From assembly GCA_030601865.1 (NCBI GenBank), contig JAUWAW010000004.1, positions 1-45,683 on the forward strand: a stretch of DNA of 45,683 bases, written 5' to 3'. Numbering within the stretch: the stretch's first letter is position 1; each line of letters opens with the position of its first letter. The position numbers were made by a program, and so were the translations under genes. Positions 27,640 to 36,136 of this stretch are shown one piece after another. This stretch comes from Candidatus Nealsoniibacteriota bacterium. Its GTDB lineage: Bacteria > Patescibacteriota > Minisyncoccia > Minisyncoccales > JAUWAW01. Below the pieces are notes generated by a model. The model was not told where the DNA came from, did not search any database, and saw only the letters and a list, made by a program, of their open reading frames with translations.

Positions 27640-29064
27640 TCAATATGCTTTGGCAAACACCACCCTTTGCTTTGAGGGCTTGCCGCAAAGAATACACTTG
27701 CCCTTTTCCGATTTCTGGGCAAAAGGAATGGCACGGATAGTAGCTTTTGTTTCCTTTTTTATTTCGGCCTCGCAGAGAGCTTTGCCGCACCAATGGGCAT
27801 AGACAAATCCCCGGTCTTTCTTAATGAAGTCTTTGAACTCTTTCCAAGAGTCAGTGGTGTGAGAATTTTCTTTCTGGAATCGGAGGGCTTTGGAAAAAAG
27901 GGATTTTTGCATCTTATCCAGTATTTTCTCTACGAAAACTGCGACCTTTTCTTCTTTGACTAATTCCTTCTCACCCGTGTCACGGCGAACAATTACCACT
28001 GACTTCTTAGCCAACTCTTTAGGCCCGATCTCTATGCGCAGAGGCACGCCTTTCTTTTCCCATTCAAAATGCTTGGCGCCAAAGGTAAGCTCTTCACGCT
28101 TCTCTACTGCCAAGTTGAGGTCAAGACTTTTAGCAATAGCATCTGCCTTGGTAAAAACTGCCTTCTGCTCCTTTTTATTAGCCCAAATCGGAATAATGAC
28201 AACGGAAAGAGGTGCTAATTTTGGAGGAAGCACCAGCCCCTTATCATCGCTGTGCGCCATAATAAGACCGCCGATTAATCTGGTGCTTACGCCCCAGCTG
28301 GTTTGCCAGACATATTTTTCTTGGCCGTCCTTATCAAGAAATTTAACCTCAAAAACCTTGGCAAAGTTCTGTCCCAGCATATGGGAGGTGCCCAGCTGTA
28401 AGGCCTTGCCATCTTGCATCATAGCTTCAAGGGTGTAGGTTGTAACTGCTCCGGGAAACTTTTCCGACTCAGTTTTTTCGCCGGCAATTACTGGGATAGC
28501 TAAATAACTCTCAACGAAGTTCCTGTAAAGCTCAAGGATTTCCCTGGCTTTCTTTTCTGCTTCTTTTTCAGTTGCGTGAGCAGTATGACCTTCCTGCCAG
28601 AGAAACTCTATGGTGCGCAGGAATAAACGAGGCCGCAGTTCCCAGCGAGCAATATTGGCCCATTGGTTAATAAGTAAGGGTAAATCGCGGTAGGATTTAA
28701 TCCATTTGGCAAAAACTTCGTAAATAATAGTTTCTGAAGTGGGGCGGACAATTAAGGGTTCTTTAAGTTTTTTCTTGCCTACTTGTGTAATAACCAAACA
28801 TTCAGGAGCAAAACCCTGGATATGTTGGGCTTCTTTTTTGAGTAAACTTTGCGGAATAAACAAAGGAAAGTAAGCATTTTTAGCACCGGTTTCTTTGATT
28901 TTTGCATCCAGGGTCTTTTGAATATTCTCCCAAATAGCAAAGCCGTAGGGCTTAATAATCATACACCCCTTAACCGGCGCATGCTCTGCCAACCCCGCTA
29001 CGTTAATCACATCCAAATACCACTGGTTATAATTTTTTTGACGTGTTGTTATCCCTTTGTCCAT
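27640..29064 (-). CDS. proS: Prolyl-tRNA synthetase (archaeal/eukaryote-like type)
   Basis: Class II synthetase of the short type without the bacterial editing insertion. Start MDKGITTRQKNYNQWYLDVI (29064; 29082 also possible). The PVKGCMIIKPYGFAIWENIQ block, the LIVRPTSETIIYEVFAKWIK block and LFLRTIEFLWQEGHTAHAT (motif 2) are present. GTSHMLGQNFAKVFEVKF and the C-terminal zinc-like cluster CGKALCEAEI with KGKCILCGKPS end in VVFAKAY, the typical C-terminal Tyr. 475 aa. The 29066-29250 gap holds a palindrome and no gene. Confidence 0.95.
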   Translation of the reverse strand: MDKGITTRQKNYNQWYLDVINVAGLAEHAPVKGCMIIKPYGFAIWENIQKTLDAKIKETGAKNAYFPLFIPQSLLKKEAQHIQGFAPECLVITQVGKKKLKEPLIVRPTSETIIYEVFAKWIKSYRDLPLLINQWANIARWELRPRLFLRTIEFLWQEGHTAHATEKEAEKKAREILELYRNFVESYLAIPVIAGEKTESEKFPGAVTTYTLEAMMQDGKALQLGTSHMLGQNFAKVFEVKFLDKDGQEKYVWQTSWGVSTRLIGGLIMAHSDDKGLVLPPKLAPLSVVIIPIWANKKEQKAVFTKADAIAKSLDLNLAVEKREELTFGAKHFEWEKKGVPLRIEIGPKELAKKSVVIVRRDTGEKELVKEEKVAVFVEKILDKMQKSLFSKALRFQKENSHTTDSWKEFKDFIKKDRGFVYAHWCGKALCEAEIKKETKATIRAIPFAQKSEKGKCILCGKPSKQRVVFAKAY

Positions 29065-29186
29065 TTTTTTATGTTTTATCATATCATAATAGTGACGCCT
29101 AATCAAATTTCCCACCAAGGCCTGCGAATGGCACAGCCAGCTCGCAGGCCCTATTTATTTACAGAAAACAAAAAAGCCCATTGCTT

Positions 29187-29221
29187 GCCCCCACACCATA
29201 ACTCTGTTTGGTGTGTGGGGC
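29187..29221. repeat. CCCCCACACC element between proS and a coiled-coil gene
   Basis: GCCCCCACACCA and TGGTGTGTGGGGC pair with one mismatch around TAACTCTGTT. Intergenic member of the CCCCCACACC family. Confidence 0.85.
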
Positions 29222-29254
29222 TGGGCGGTTTTCAGAAACAAATGGGGATAAACA

Positions 29255-29578
29255 TTATGCCTGGCTCACCTTTGCTTCAAGCATGCTCACTCTTTTTTCC
29301 AAGATAGCGAATTCGTCACGGCCGATTTTCTGTTTGAGGTCGTTTTTGATAAAAGCAATATCAACCTTAATCACCTCAATACCTTCTTTTACTCCCGTCA
29401 TATCTTTTTGAAGAAGATTTATTTTTTCAGTATTAAGCGATACTCCTTCAGCGACTTGCTTTATCTCGCCTTTCAAATCCTCAGCAACAACATCAAAATG
29501 CCGTTTAGTTTCTTCGGTCTTTTTATCAAAATGCTGTTTCGTCTCTTCTAAAATTTCTTGAATGTTATTCTCTGCCAT
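29255..29578 (-). CDS. Coiled-coil protein of unknown function
   Basis: 107 aa, almost entirely helical with heptads: NNIQEILEETKQHFDKKTEE, EDLKGEIKQVAEGVSLNTEK, INLLQKDMTGVKEGIEVIK, KQKIGRDEFAILEKRVSMLE. No signal or TM. I have seen similar short coiled-coil proteins in Parcubacteria genomes but cannot give a function. It stands alone; the start is MAENNIQEILEETK at 29578 after the gap to the HIT gene. Confidence 0.7.
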   Translation of the reverse strand: MAENNIQEILEETKQHFDKKTEETKRHFDVVAEDLKGEIKQVAEGVSLNTEKINLLQKDMTGVKEGIEVIKVDIAFIKNDLKQKIGRDEFAILEKRVSMLEAKVSQA

Positions 29579-29602
29579 ATTTTTACTATTGTATCATAGA
29601 AA

Positions 29603-29953
29603 TTAAAGTTTTTCCATTACTTCGGATTTTTCAATGACTCTTCCGGCCAAAAGATGCATATGAAGGTGGTCTATGATTTGGCCGCCCTCTCGGCCGACGT
29701 TAATCAGTAATTTATAACCTGTTAAATTGTTCTTTTTGGCTATTTTTTGAGCGGTAAGAATTAACCCACCCATTAAATCTTTATCTTTTTGCTCTAAATG
29801 ATTAACACTATCAATATGTTTTTTGGGCACAATCAGCAGATGAAAGGGGGCTTTGGGATGAATATCCTTGAAAGCTATAAACCCATCGTCTTCATAAACA
29901 ATGTCAGCTGAAGTTTGTTTATTAATAATTTGGCAAAAAAGGCAATTTTGCAT
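29603..29953 (-). CDS. HIT-family nucleotide hydrolase
   Basis: The HIT triad is in IDHLHMHLLAGR (H-x-H-x-H). The N-terminal zinc-type motif is NCLFCQIINKQT, and IVYEDDGFIAFKDIHPKAP and FHLLIVPKKHIDS are family blocks. About 116 aa. Likely acts on AMP-linked or dinucleoside substrates. A GTG at 29959 overlaps the hisS stop; ATG 29953 (MQNCLFCQ) is chosen. Co-transcribed with hisS and lepB. Confidence 0.94.
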   Translation of the reverse strand: MQNCLFCQIINKQTSADIVYEDDGFIAFKDIHPKAPFHLLIVPKKHIDSVNHLEQKDKDLMGGLILTAQKIAKKNNLTGYKLLINVGREGGQIIDHLHMHLLAGRVIEKSEVMEKL

Positions 29954-29955
29954 TT

Positions 29956-31242
29956 TCACTTTTTAATTTTTAATTTTCTCTTCATCTCCCCCACTATTTT
30001 GTCCAATTTCACTGTTCGCTGTCTGCCAGTATCCATATCTCTGATAATTACCGTCTCCTCCAAAGCTTCTTTCTGACCCAGAATTAAAGTATATTTTACT
30101 TCAGATTTTTGAGCCCTACCCAATTGAGCCTTGAGAGAATCTCTTCCAAAAGATTCAATCATGCCAATCTTGGCTTTTCTAAAATCCTCAAAAAGCTTCA
30201 AACTCCTTCTTTTGGCTAAAGTGCCTATCTGAGCTAGAAAAACCTGAGGAGAAGAGGACCTGGGAAATCTTACAGCTCTGGCCCTCATACCCTCTATAAT
30301 CCTCTCTACTCCTCCGGCTACACCACAAACGGGGGTATCTTTGCCTCCTAAAAGTTTAACTAGCATATCAAATCTTCCTCCGCCAAGCAGAGCAATATGC
30401 TTCTCTTCTAAAGAATCTTCCTCAAAAATCTCAAAAACGGTCTTGGTATAATAATCCAGCCCTCGCACCAAGTAGGGATTCAAATGATAAGGAAGTTCAA
30501 GTGCGTCTAAAAATTCCAAAACTTCTTTAAAGTGGTTGTTGCACTCTTGGCATAAATGGTCGATTATTTGAGGGGCTCGGGCCACCACCCTCTGGCATTT
30601 TTCTTCTTTGCAATCCAGAACCCTGAGAGGGCTTTCTCGAAGCCGACGTCGACAATTAGTGCAGAGAGCTGCCTGGTGGGACTTAAGATAATTAACCAAA
30701 AGTTTTTTATAATAAGGACGGCATTGACTATCTCCAATACTATTTACCTCAACGATTACATCTTTAAATTTAAGGTCCTGTAAAATATTGTAACAAATTT
30801 GGATAATCTGAGCATCAATAACCGCACTCCCCTCTCCGAAAACCTCAAGGTCAAACTGATGAAACTGTCGATACCTTCCTGCCTGGGGCCGCTCGGCCCT
30901 AAAGACAGGTCCGAAAGTATAAAGCTTGAGAGGCTGGGGTAGAGTGAACATTCCATGCTCAATATAGGCTCTGACTATTCCGGCTGTAAACTCGGGCCGC
31001 AGGGCCAAAAAATCTCCTCCTTTGGTTTTCAGAGTATACATTTGTTTCTCCACAATATCGGTTGAGAGCCCAATTCCTTTTGAAAAAAGCTCTGCCTCTT
31101 CTAAAATAGGAGTATCAATCTTTTTAAAGCCGTAAAAGCTGACAATATCGCTGACAGTTTCATAAATCTTCTGGAAATATTTTTGCTCCTCTGGTAAAAT
31201 ATCGTGCATGCCCGTAGGGGCTTGGAATTTTGGTTTTTTCAT
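29956..31242 (-). CDS. hisS: Histidyl-tRNA synthetase
   Basis: Start MKKPKFQAPTGMHDILPEEQ at 31242, just after the lepB stop; the tracked 31263 adds a prefix. Motif 1 region FKKIDTPILEEAELF, motif 2 LYTFGPVFRAERPQAGRYRQ with FHQFDLEVFG, histidine-binding LVRGLDYYTKTVFEI and motif 3 GGGRFDMLVKLLGG. The C-terminal anticodon domain is VFLAQIGTLAKRRSL and onwards. A Cys cluster (CTNCRRRL, CKEEKC, CQECNNHF) in the insertion could bind zinc. About 428 aa, normal length. Confidence 0.96.
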   Translation of the reverse strand: MKKPKFQAPTGMHDILPEEQKYFQKIYETVSDIVSFYGFKKIDTPILEEAELFSKGIGLSTDIVEKQMYTLKTKGGDFLALRPEFTAGIVRAYIEHGMFTLPQPLKLYTFGPVFRAERPQAGRYRQFHQFDLEVFGEGSAVIDAQIIQICYNILQDLKFKDVIVEVNSIGDSQCRPYYKKLLVNYLKSHQAALCTNCRRRLRESPLRVLDCKEEKCQRVVARAPQIIDHLCQECNNHFKEVLEFLDALELPYHLNPYLVRGLDYYTKTVFEIFEEDSLEEKHIALLGGGRFDMLVKLLGGKDTPVCGVAGGVERIIEGMRARAVRFPRSSSPQVFLAQIGTLAKRRSLKLFEDFRKAKIGMIESFGRDSLKAQLGRAQKSEVKYTLILGQKEALEETVIIRDMDTGRQRTVKLDKIVGEMKRKLKIKK

Positions 31243-31243
31243 C

Positions 31244-31816
31244 TTAATAAACGGGTGCTTCAATCTTGGCCATAGCGCTTGGAGGCCAAAGTCGTAAAAA
31301 CACCCGGCCGATAATATTTTCTCTTGATAAAGCGCCCCAACGTCTGGAATCAGAAGAAGCTAAACGGTTATCTCCCAAAACAAAATATTCTTCTTCTGAG
31401 AGTTTGAGCTTCGTCTGGCCAGACGTTAATAAAGAAGAGGGCAAATAAGCTGATTCGTCTAAGTTAAAAGGAATTTGAAGAAAATCAGGAAAAGATTCAT
31501 CTGGCACGGGAGATATTATTATTTGGCCCTTATTTACCAAGACCATCTCGCCCGGCAAGCCAATAATTCTTTTAATATAGCGCTGAGAAAGGTCTTGGGG
31601 ATATTTAAAAACGATTACTTCCCCCCTTTGCGGCTCTCGGAACCGATAAGAAATCTCATCAATAATCAAATAATCACCGTTTTGAAAATTCGGTTCCATA
31701 GAAGCGCCCTTGACCAAAAACGGCTGAAAAACAAAATAACGGATAGGCACTATAATCACCAAAGCAATCAGGGCAATTTTTATCAGTTCCCAAAGAGAGA
31801 GTAAAAATTTCCTCAT
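31244..31816 (-). CDS. lepB: Signal peptidase I
   Basis: N-terminal TM (IKIALIALVIIVPIRYFVF) followed by the catalytic Ser in VKGASMEPNFQNGDYLIIDE and the general-base Lys in RYIKRIIGLPGE. Box E is VLGDNRLASSDSRRWGAL. 190 aa, one-TM type, active site outside the membrane. It would mature the several signal-peptide proteins in this window. It is the upstream gene of hisS, with 1 bp between stop and start. Confidence 0.95.
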   Translation of the reverse strand: MRKFLLSLWELIKIALIALVIIVPIRYFVFQPFLVKGASMEPNFQNGDYLIIDEISYRFREPQRGEVIVFKYPQDLSQRYIKRIIGLPGEMVLVNKGQIIISPVPDESFPDFLQIPFNLDESAYLPSSLLTSGQTKLKLSEEEYFVLGDNRLASSDSRRWGALSRENIIGRVFLRLWPPSAMAKIEAPVY

Positions 31817-31873
31817 AATCTATTATTGTACCAGATTTTTTTCTCTCTGCAAGAGATGGTATAATAATAAAGT

Positions 31874-32449
31874 ATGATTCTAATTGTTGGCCTGGGTAAT
31901 CCGGGCAGAAGATACAAAGATACTCGACATAACTTGGGTTTCCAAATTATTGATACTTTCAGAAAGGAAAATAACTTTCCTAAATTTAAACTTTCTAAAA
32001 AATTAGAGGCGGAAATTTCTGAAGACCTTTTGGACAAGAAAAAAATCATTTTAGCCAAACCCCAGACCTTTATGAACAGCTCTGGCCAGGCAGTGAAAAA
32101 ACTAATTTCAACTGTGTCAAAATCCTGCGATCGCAGGATTTTGACACAAAATCTTTGGGTAATTCACGACGACATTGATTTGCCTTTAGGAACAATAAAA
32201 ATTGCCAAAGGCCGGGGTTCAGCCGGGCATAAGGGGGCACAATCAATTATTGATTGTCTGGGAACAAAAGATTTTGTCAGATTTAGAATTGGCATAGCGC
32301 CAAGTTTTAGACCTCAAAATTTGGAAAAGTTTGTCCTTCAAGAATTTACAAAAACTGAAAACAAGGTTATAAAGGAAAGTATTAAAAAAGCAGTCCAAGC
32401 AATAGAACTCACCCTAGCGGAAGGAATAGGAAAAGCAATGACTATGTAA
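31874..32449 (+). CDS. pth: Peptidyl-tRNA hydrolase with palindrome-encoded insertion
   Basis: Rescues peptidyl-tRNAs by cleaving the peptide-tRNA ester. Start MILIVGLGNPGRRYKDTRHN with the catalytic His in TRHNLGF. AKPQTFMNSSGQAV, WVIHDDIDLPLGTIKIAKGR and GSAGHKGAQSII are all family motifs. Between KKLISTVSK and LWVIHDD lies SCDRRILTQN, encoded by the perfect palindrome at 32113-32148 and absent from the family. 191 aa against the usual 185-195. Divergent from lepB across about 57 bp. Confidence 0.95.
   Translation: MILIVGLGNPGRRYKDTRHNLGFQIIDTFRKENNFPKFKLSKKLEAEISEDLLDKKKIILAKPQTFMNSSGQAVKKLISTVSKSCDRRILTQNLWVIHDDIDLPLGTIKIAKGRGSAGHKGAQSIIDCLGTKDFVRFRIGIAPSFRPQNLEKFVLQEFTKTENKVIKESIKKAVQAIELTLAEGIGKAMTM
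32113..32148. repeat. 36-bp perfect coding palindrome with CGATCG centre in pth
   Basis: Arm TGTGTCAAAATCCTG, centre CGATCG, then the exact reverse complement. It encodes VSKSCDRRILT in a loop before the WVIHDD strand. Same family as 23578 and 18119. Confidence 0.93.
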
Positions 32450-32451
32450 TT

Positions 32452-32593
32452 ATGGCAAAAGAATTTACTAAAAAAGGCCCAATAGGTGTTTTTGATTCTG
32501 GTTTTGGAAGATTGGATATTTCTAGAAGATAACTGGAGAAAGCCATTATTGAAAACATTGGACCAATTTTTGAAGAAATACAAAGAAAAATAA
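32452..32593 (+). pseudogene. murI: Probable glutamate racemase (murI) remnant with internal deletion
   Basis: ATG 32452 opens MAKEFTKKGPIGVFDSGFGR; IGVFDSGFGG is the start signature of glutamate racemase. It then hits a stop after LDISRR. In the next frame the sequence continues FLEDNWRKPLLKTLDQFLKK then YKEK and TAA at 32591, which could be the end of the same enzyme. A whole gene of about 260 codons would thus be reduced to about 47. The N-terminal match is short but specific; the C-terminal assignment is weak. Nothing else recognisable lies up to 32669. Confidence 0.55.
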
Positions 32594-32669
32594 ACTATGA
32601 GAAAAATAATTTTAGCTGAAAGAACACACATTTTGACTTTTTTACAATCTTTTGTTAAGATAAAGTAAT

Positions 32670-32864
32670 ATGGTTGAAGCAGTGGAACAAAATCAAAAAG
32701 TTATTTTAGACAAGGAATATCTAACAAGCTTAGAAAGAAAGGCCTCTTTCTTGGAGGAACTTTTGTCTTTTATAGAAGATAGACATTTGGGAAATCTAAT
32801 GGAAGAAACTGAAAAAGAAGAAAATATTCCTCTGGATAAAGCAGAGGGGGAACTTAAGCAGTAA
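32670..32864 (+). CDS. Antitoxin of a RelE/ParE module
   Basis: 64 aa, acidic. MVEAVEQNQKVILDKEYLT begins like Phd/RelB-type antitoxins, followed by a helical SLERKASFLEELLSFIEDRH and an acidic tail DKAEGELKQ that would wrap the toxin. It lies 8 bp upstream of the RelE-like toxin gene, the usual order. DNA-binding fold not identifiable by eye. Confidence 0.72.
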   Translation: MVEAVEQNQKVILDKEYLTSLERKASFLEELLSFIEDRHLGNLMEETEKEENIPLDKAEGELKQ

Positions 32865-32872
32865 AGAAATAA

Positions 32873-33145
32873 ATGGAGGTTTTCTTTAAAAGAAGTTTTA
32901 TTAAGGATTTTAAAAAATTACCTAAAAACCTCAAACAGGAAGTTAGAAGAGTTTGTCTTTCTATCTTTCCAAAAATTGATAGTTTATTTGAATTTAAAGA
33001 CCATCCCCTTCGCAAGATTAGGGGATTTAGATTTTATTACAGGATAAAAATAGGAAATTTTAGGATTGGCTTTAAAAGGTCTAATCATCAGGTAATATTT
33101 ATGAGGGTCTTGCATAGAAAAGATATTTATAGACATTTCCCATAG
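32873..33145 (+). CDS. RelE/ParE-family toxin
   Basis: 90 aa. MEVFFKRSFIKDFKKLPKNL is the family start (F-x-x-x-F-x-K-x-x-K-x-L). LRKIRGFRFYYRIKIGNFRI is the central R-x-R-x-G-x-Y-R-x-x-Y block, and VIFMRVLHRKDIYRHFP is the C-terminal H-R-x-x-x-Y block seen in mRNA interferases. Basic residues are in place, so it is likely functional, unlike the PIN toxin at 18278. It sits ahead of rpsO. Confidence 0.88.
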   Translation: MEVFFKRSFIKDFKKLPKNLKQEVRRVCLSIFPKIDSLFEFKDHPLRKIRGFRFYYRIKIGNFRIGFKRSNHQVIFMRVLHRKDIYRHFP

Positions 33146-33193
33146 GTTACCTTTGGACTTTTTTTTATTTTCTGGTAGAATAAAGATGCAATT

Positions 33194-33463
33194 ATGCTAA
33201 CGGTTAAAGAAAAAAGCAAAATCATTGATAAGTATAAGCTTCATAAATTAGATACTGGGTCTCCGGAAGTTCAGGTTGCTTTATTAACTGAAGAAATTAA
33301 GAAATTACTCGCTCACCTGAAGAAACATCCCAAGGATTTTCATTCCAAGAGGGGTCTCTTGAAAATGGTCAATAGACGTAGGTCTCTCTTGAAATATTTA
33401 CAAAAAGAAAGCACCAGAAGATACAATAGCATTGTTAAAAAAATTGGACTTAAAAAATCATGA
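33194..33463 (+). CDS. rpsO: 30S ribosomal protein uS15
   Basis: 89 aa. KLHKLDTGSPEVQVALLTEE, the HLKKHPKDFHSKRGLLKMVN block and RRRSLLKYLQKESTRRYNSI are diagnostic. uS15 binds 16S rRNA and nucleates platform assembly. The stop overlaps the next ATG by 4 bp (ATGA), coupling it to the NYN gene and then pnp. Confidence 0.97.
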   Translation: MLTVKEKSKIIDKYKLHKLDTGSPEVQVALLTEEIKKLLAHLKKHPKDFHSKRGLLKMVNRRRSLLKYLQKESTRRYNSIVKKIGLKKS

Positions 33464-33969
33464 CCACAATCAAACATAAAGAACAACGGGTGGCTGTCTT
33501 AATGGATGTGCAAAATCTCTATCATTCTGCTAAAAACCTTTATAGTTCTAAAGTAAATTTTGGAGAAATCTTAAAAGTGGCCGTAGCTTCAAGAAAGTTA
33601 ATCCGGGCTTTTGCCTATGTGGTACGTACCAAAACCGGCGAGGAAAAACCTTTTTTTGAGGCCCTGACCAAGTTGGGCATTGAAACCAGGGTCAAGGACT
33701 TGCAGGAATTTTATGGGGGTATGAAAAAAGCAGACTGGGATGTGGGCATTGTTATTGATGCTATTAAAACTGCCTCTTCGGGGGTGGATGTTATTGTTCT
33801 TGTTTCAGGGGATGGCGATTTTGTGCCCTTGGTGGAGTATTTAAAAAATCAGGGTAAAAGGGCAGAGGTTATTGCTTTTGGTAAAACAGCCTCCCTGCGC
33901 TTAAAAGAGACAGCCGATGAATTCATTGACTTGGAGAAAAATGTGGGAAAATATTTACTAAAAAAATGA
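33460..33969 (+). CDS. NYN-domain (LabA/DUF88-like) putative RNase between rpsO and pnp
   Basis: 169 aa. The PIN-like NYN fold has its acidic metal ligands in VAVLMDVQNLYHSAKN, KKADWDVGIVIDAIK and VIVLVSGDGDFVPLVEYLKN; RAEVIAFGKTASLRLKETAD and EFIDLEK complete it. NYN proteins are usually RNases. It overlaps rpsO and pnp by 4 bp each, so the three are translationally coupled; a role in RNA turnover with PNPase is inferred from context. Confidence 0.88.
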   Translation: MTTIKHKEQRVAVLMDVQNLYHSAKNLYSSKVNFGEILKVAVASRKLIRAFAYVVRTKTGEEKPFFEALTKLGIETRVKDLQEFYGGMKKADWDVGIVIDAIKTASSGVDVIVLVSGDGDFVPLVEYLKNQGKRAEVIAFGKTASLRLKETADEFIDLEKNVGKYLLKK

Positions 33970-36071
33970 AATTCAAATTAGAACTTGGTGGCCGCGAATT
34001 AATCTTTGAAGTCCGTGATTGGGCAAGTCAAGCCAATGGCGAGGTATTGGTCAGATATGGTGATACCACGGTTTTGGCTACCTGCGTGATGTCAGAGCAG
34101 GAAAACGAAAACTTGGGTTTTTTTCCTCTCACTGTTAATTATGAAGAACGATACTATGCGGCGGGCAAAATTTTTGGTTCTCGCTATATTAAAAGAGAGG
34201 GGCGACCTTCAGATGAGGCAATTCTCAGCGCCCGACTAATTGACAGAGCCATCAGACCTCGTTTTCCCGAGCACCTAAAACGAGCAGTCCAGGTAATCGT
34301 CACCTGCCTTTCCTGGGATGGTGAAAACGACCCTGATGTCTTGGGTCTGCTGGGGGCGTCCTTGGCGCTTTCTATTTCAGATATCCCCTGGCAAGAACCT
34401 TTGGGTGTGGTAAGAATGGGTTATATGGATGGCAAATTTGTCCTCAATCCTACCTATGAAGAAAGGGAAAGGGGAGAGGTAGATTTAATTTTGGCTGGCA
34501 TTGAGAAAAAGGGCCAAATTCTAATCAATATGCTCGAGGTCAAGGCTGAAGAAACAAAAGAAGAAGTTTTTTTAGAAGGAGTCAAGAAGGCGGAAACCTC
34601 TCTAAGAAAACTGATTGTTTTTCAGGAGCAAATCAAAAAAAAGCTGGGCAAAGAAAAAATTCTTCTTGAGGCGCCTGTTCCAGATCCTGAATTAGAAAAA
34701 GAAATCAAAGAATTTTTAGGTAAGAGGCTGGAAGAAGCTCTTTATGAGAAAAAGAAAGAAAAATTAGAAAGGATGGCGGAAGTAAATAACCTTAAAGAAG
34801 AACTTGTCTATTTTATTGAAGGGAAATATCCAGAAATGGGAAAAACAAAATACGCCCAGAACTTCTTTGAAAAAGAGATTGAAAGATTGCTTCAGGAAAA
34901 TATCCTCAAGAAAGAACTCAGGCCCGATAGCCGGAAATTGGATGAAATACGTCCCCTTAACTGTGAAGTAGGGCTCTTGCCCAGAACTCATGGCTCAGCT
35001 CTTTTTTGCCGAGGTCAGACCAAAGCTCTTTCCATTCTTACTTTAGGAGCGCCAGGAGACCAGCAATTATTACAAGGAATGGAGATTGTGGGCAAAAAGC
35101 GATTTATGCACCACTATAATTTTCCTCCTTATTCGGTTGGCGAGGTAAAGGCCTTGCGCGCGCCTGCCAGAAGGGATATTGGCCACGGCATGTTGGTAGA
35201 AAAAGCCCTACTGCCTTTGATTCCCGGCTTTGAGGAGTTTCCTTATACCATCAGAGTTGTCTCTGAAATGCTCTCCTCTAATGGCTCAACCTCAATGGCC
35301 TCTGTCTCAAGCTCTTCTTTGGCCCTGATGGATGCTGGCGTGCCCATCAAGCGGCCGGCTGCGGGAATTGCACTTGGTCTAATTCAAGATGGAAAAGACG
35401 ATTATAAGATAATAACCGATATCCAGGGCCCAGAGGACCATCACGGCCACATGGATTTCAAGGTAGCTGGAACCAGGCAAGGAATTACTGCGCTTCAAAT
35501 GGATGTTAAGATTAATGGCATAACTCAAGAAATCTTTAGAAAGGCGCTAAACCAAGGGAAAAAAGCAAGAATAAAAATTTTAGATACAATGGAAAAGGTT
35601 CTGCCGGAGCCAAGGCCCAAGCTCTCTCCTTATGCCCCTTGTATTCTAACTTTACAGATTAAGCCGGAACAAATTGGAGAGGTAATAGGGCCGGGAGGCA
35701 AAGTAATTAGAGAAATTACTGAAAAATGCGGGGTGGAGATTGATATTGAAGAGAATGGCCTTGTTTTTATCACTGCGGAAACAGAAAAAGCAGGGCAAAA
35801 GGCCCTGGACTGGGTTAAAACCATAACCAGAGAAGTCAAAATAGGAGAGATTTTCCAGGGAAAAGTGAAAAGGATTCTAAACTTCGGAGCTATGGTTGAA
35901 ATTGCTCCCGGCCAAGAGGGCTTGATTCACATCTCAGAATTGGCTCCTTACCGAGTAGAAAGAGTAGGACAAGTTCTTAGAGTAGGACAAATTGTCCAAG
36001 TAAAAGTAATCTCTATTGATGAACAAGGTCGAATTAATCTTTCATTAAAACAAGCAAAAAAAAACTTATGA
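33966..36071 (+). CDS. pnp: Polyribonucleotide nucleotidyltransferase (PNPase)
   Basis: Phosphorolytic 3'-5' exoribonuclease of the degradosome. Two RNase PH-like domains: the first holds FFPLTVNYEERYYAAGKIFG and RAIRPRFPEHLKRAVQVIV; the second holds GSALFCRGQTKALSILTLG and TDIQGPEDHHGHMDFKVAGT. Then KH (IGEVIGPGGKVIREITEKCG) and S1 (GEIFQGKVKRILNFGAMVEI). 701 aa, full length. A 65-bp GAAC-rich inverted repeat separates it from the next gene. Confidence 0.97.
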   Translation: MKFKLELGGRELIFEVRDWASQANGEVLVRYGDTTVLATCVMSEQENENLGFFPLTVNYEERYYAAGKIFGSRYIKREGRPSDEAILSARLIDRAIRPRFPEHLKRAVQVIVTCLSWDGENDPDVLGLLGASLALSISDIPWQEPLGVVRMGYMDGKFVLNPTYEERERGEVDLILAGIEKKGQILINMLEVKAEETKEEVFLEGVKKAETSLRKLIVFQEQIKKKLGKEKILLEAPVPDPELEKEIKEFLGKRLEEALYEKKKEKLERMAEVNNLKEELVYFIEGKYPEMGKTKYAQNFFEKEIERLLQENILKKELRPDSRKLDEIRPLNCEVGLLPRTHGSALFCRGQTKALSILTLGAPGDQQLLQGMEIVGKKRFMHHYNFPPYSVGEVKALRAPARRDIGHGMLVEKALLPLIPGFEEFPYTIRVVSEMLSSNGSTSMASVSSSSLALMDAGVPIKRPAAGIALGLIQDGKDDYKIITDIQGPEDHHGHMDFKVAGTRQGITALQMDVKINGITQEIFRKALNQGKKARIKILDTMEKVLPEPRPKLSPYAPCILTLQIKPEQIGEVIGPGGKVIREITEKCGVEIDIEENGLVFITAETEKAGQKALDWVKTITREVKIGEIFQGKVKRILNFGAMVEIAPGQEGLIHISELAPYRVERVGQVLRVGQIVQVKVISIDEQGRINLSLKQAKKNL

Positions 36072-36136
36072 ACGAAAGAACTGAAGAACGGAAGAACAAT
36101 TGTTCATGGGTTCTTAGGTTCGTAAGTTCTTAGCTT
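36072..36136. repeat. GAACGAAAGAACTGAAGAAC inverted repeat after pnp
   Basis: Tandem AAGAAC-type units on the left (GAACGAAAGAACTGAAGAAC) face GGTTCTTAGGTTCGTAAGTT on the right, around CAATTGTTC. Likely folds as an imperfect hairpin; no gene. Confidence 0.7.
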
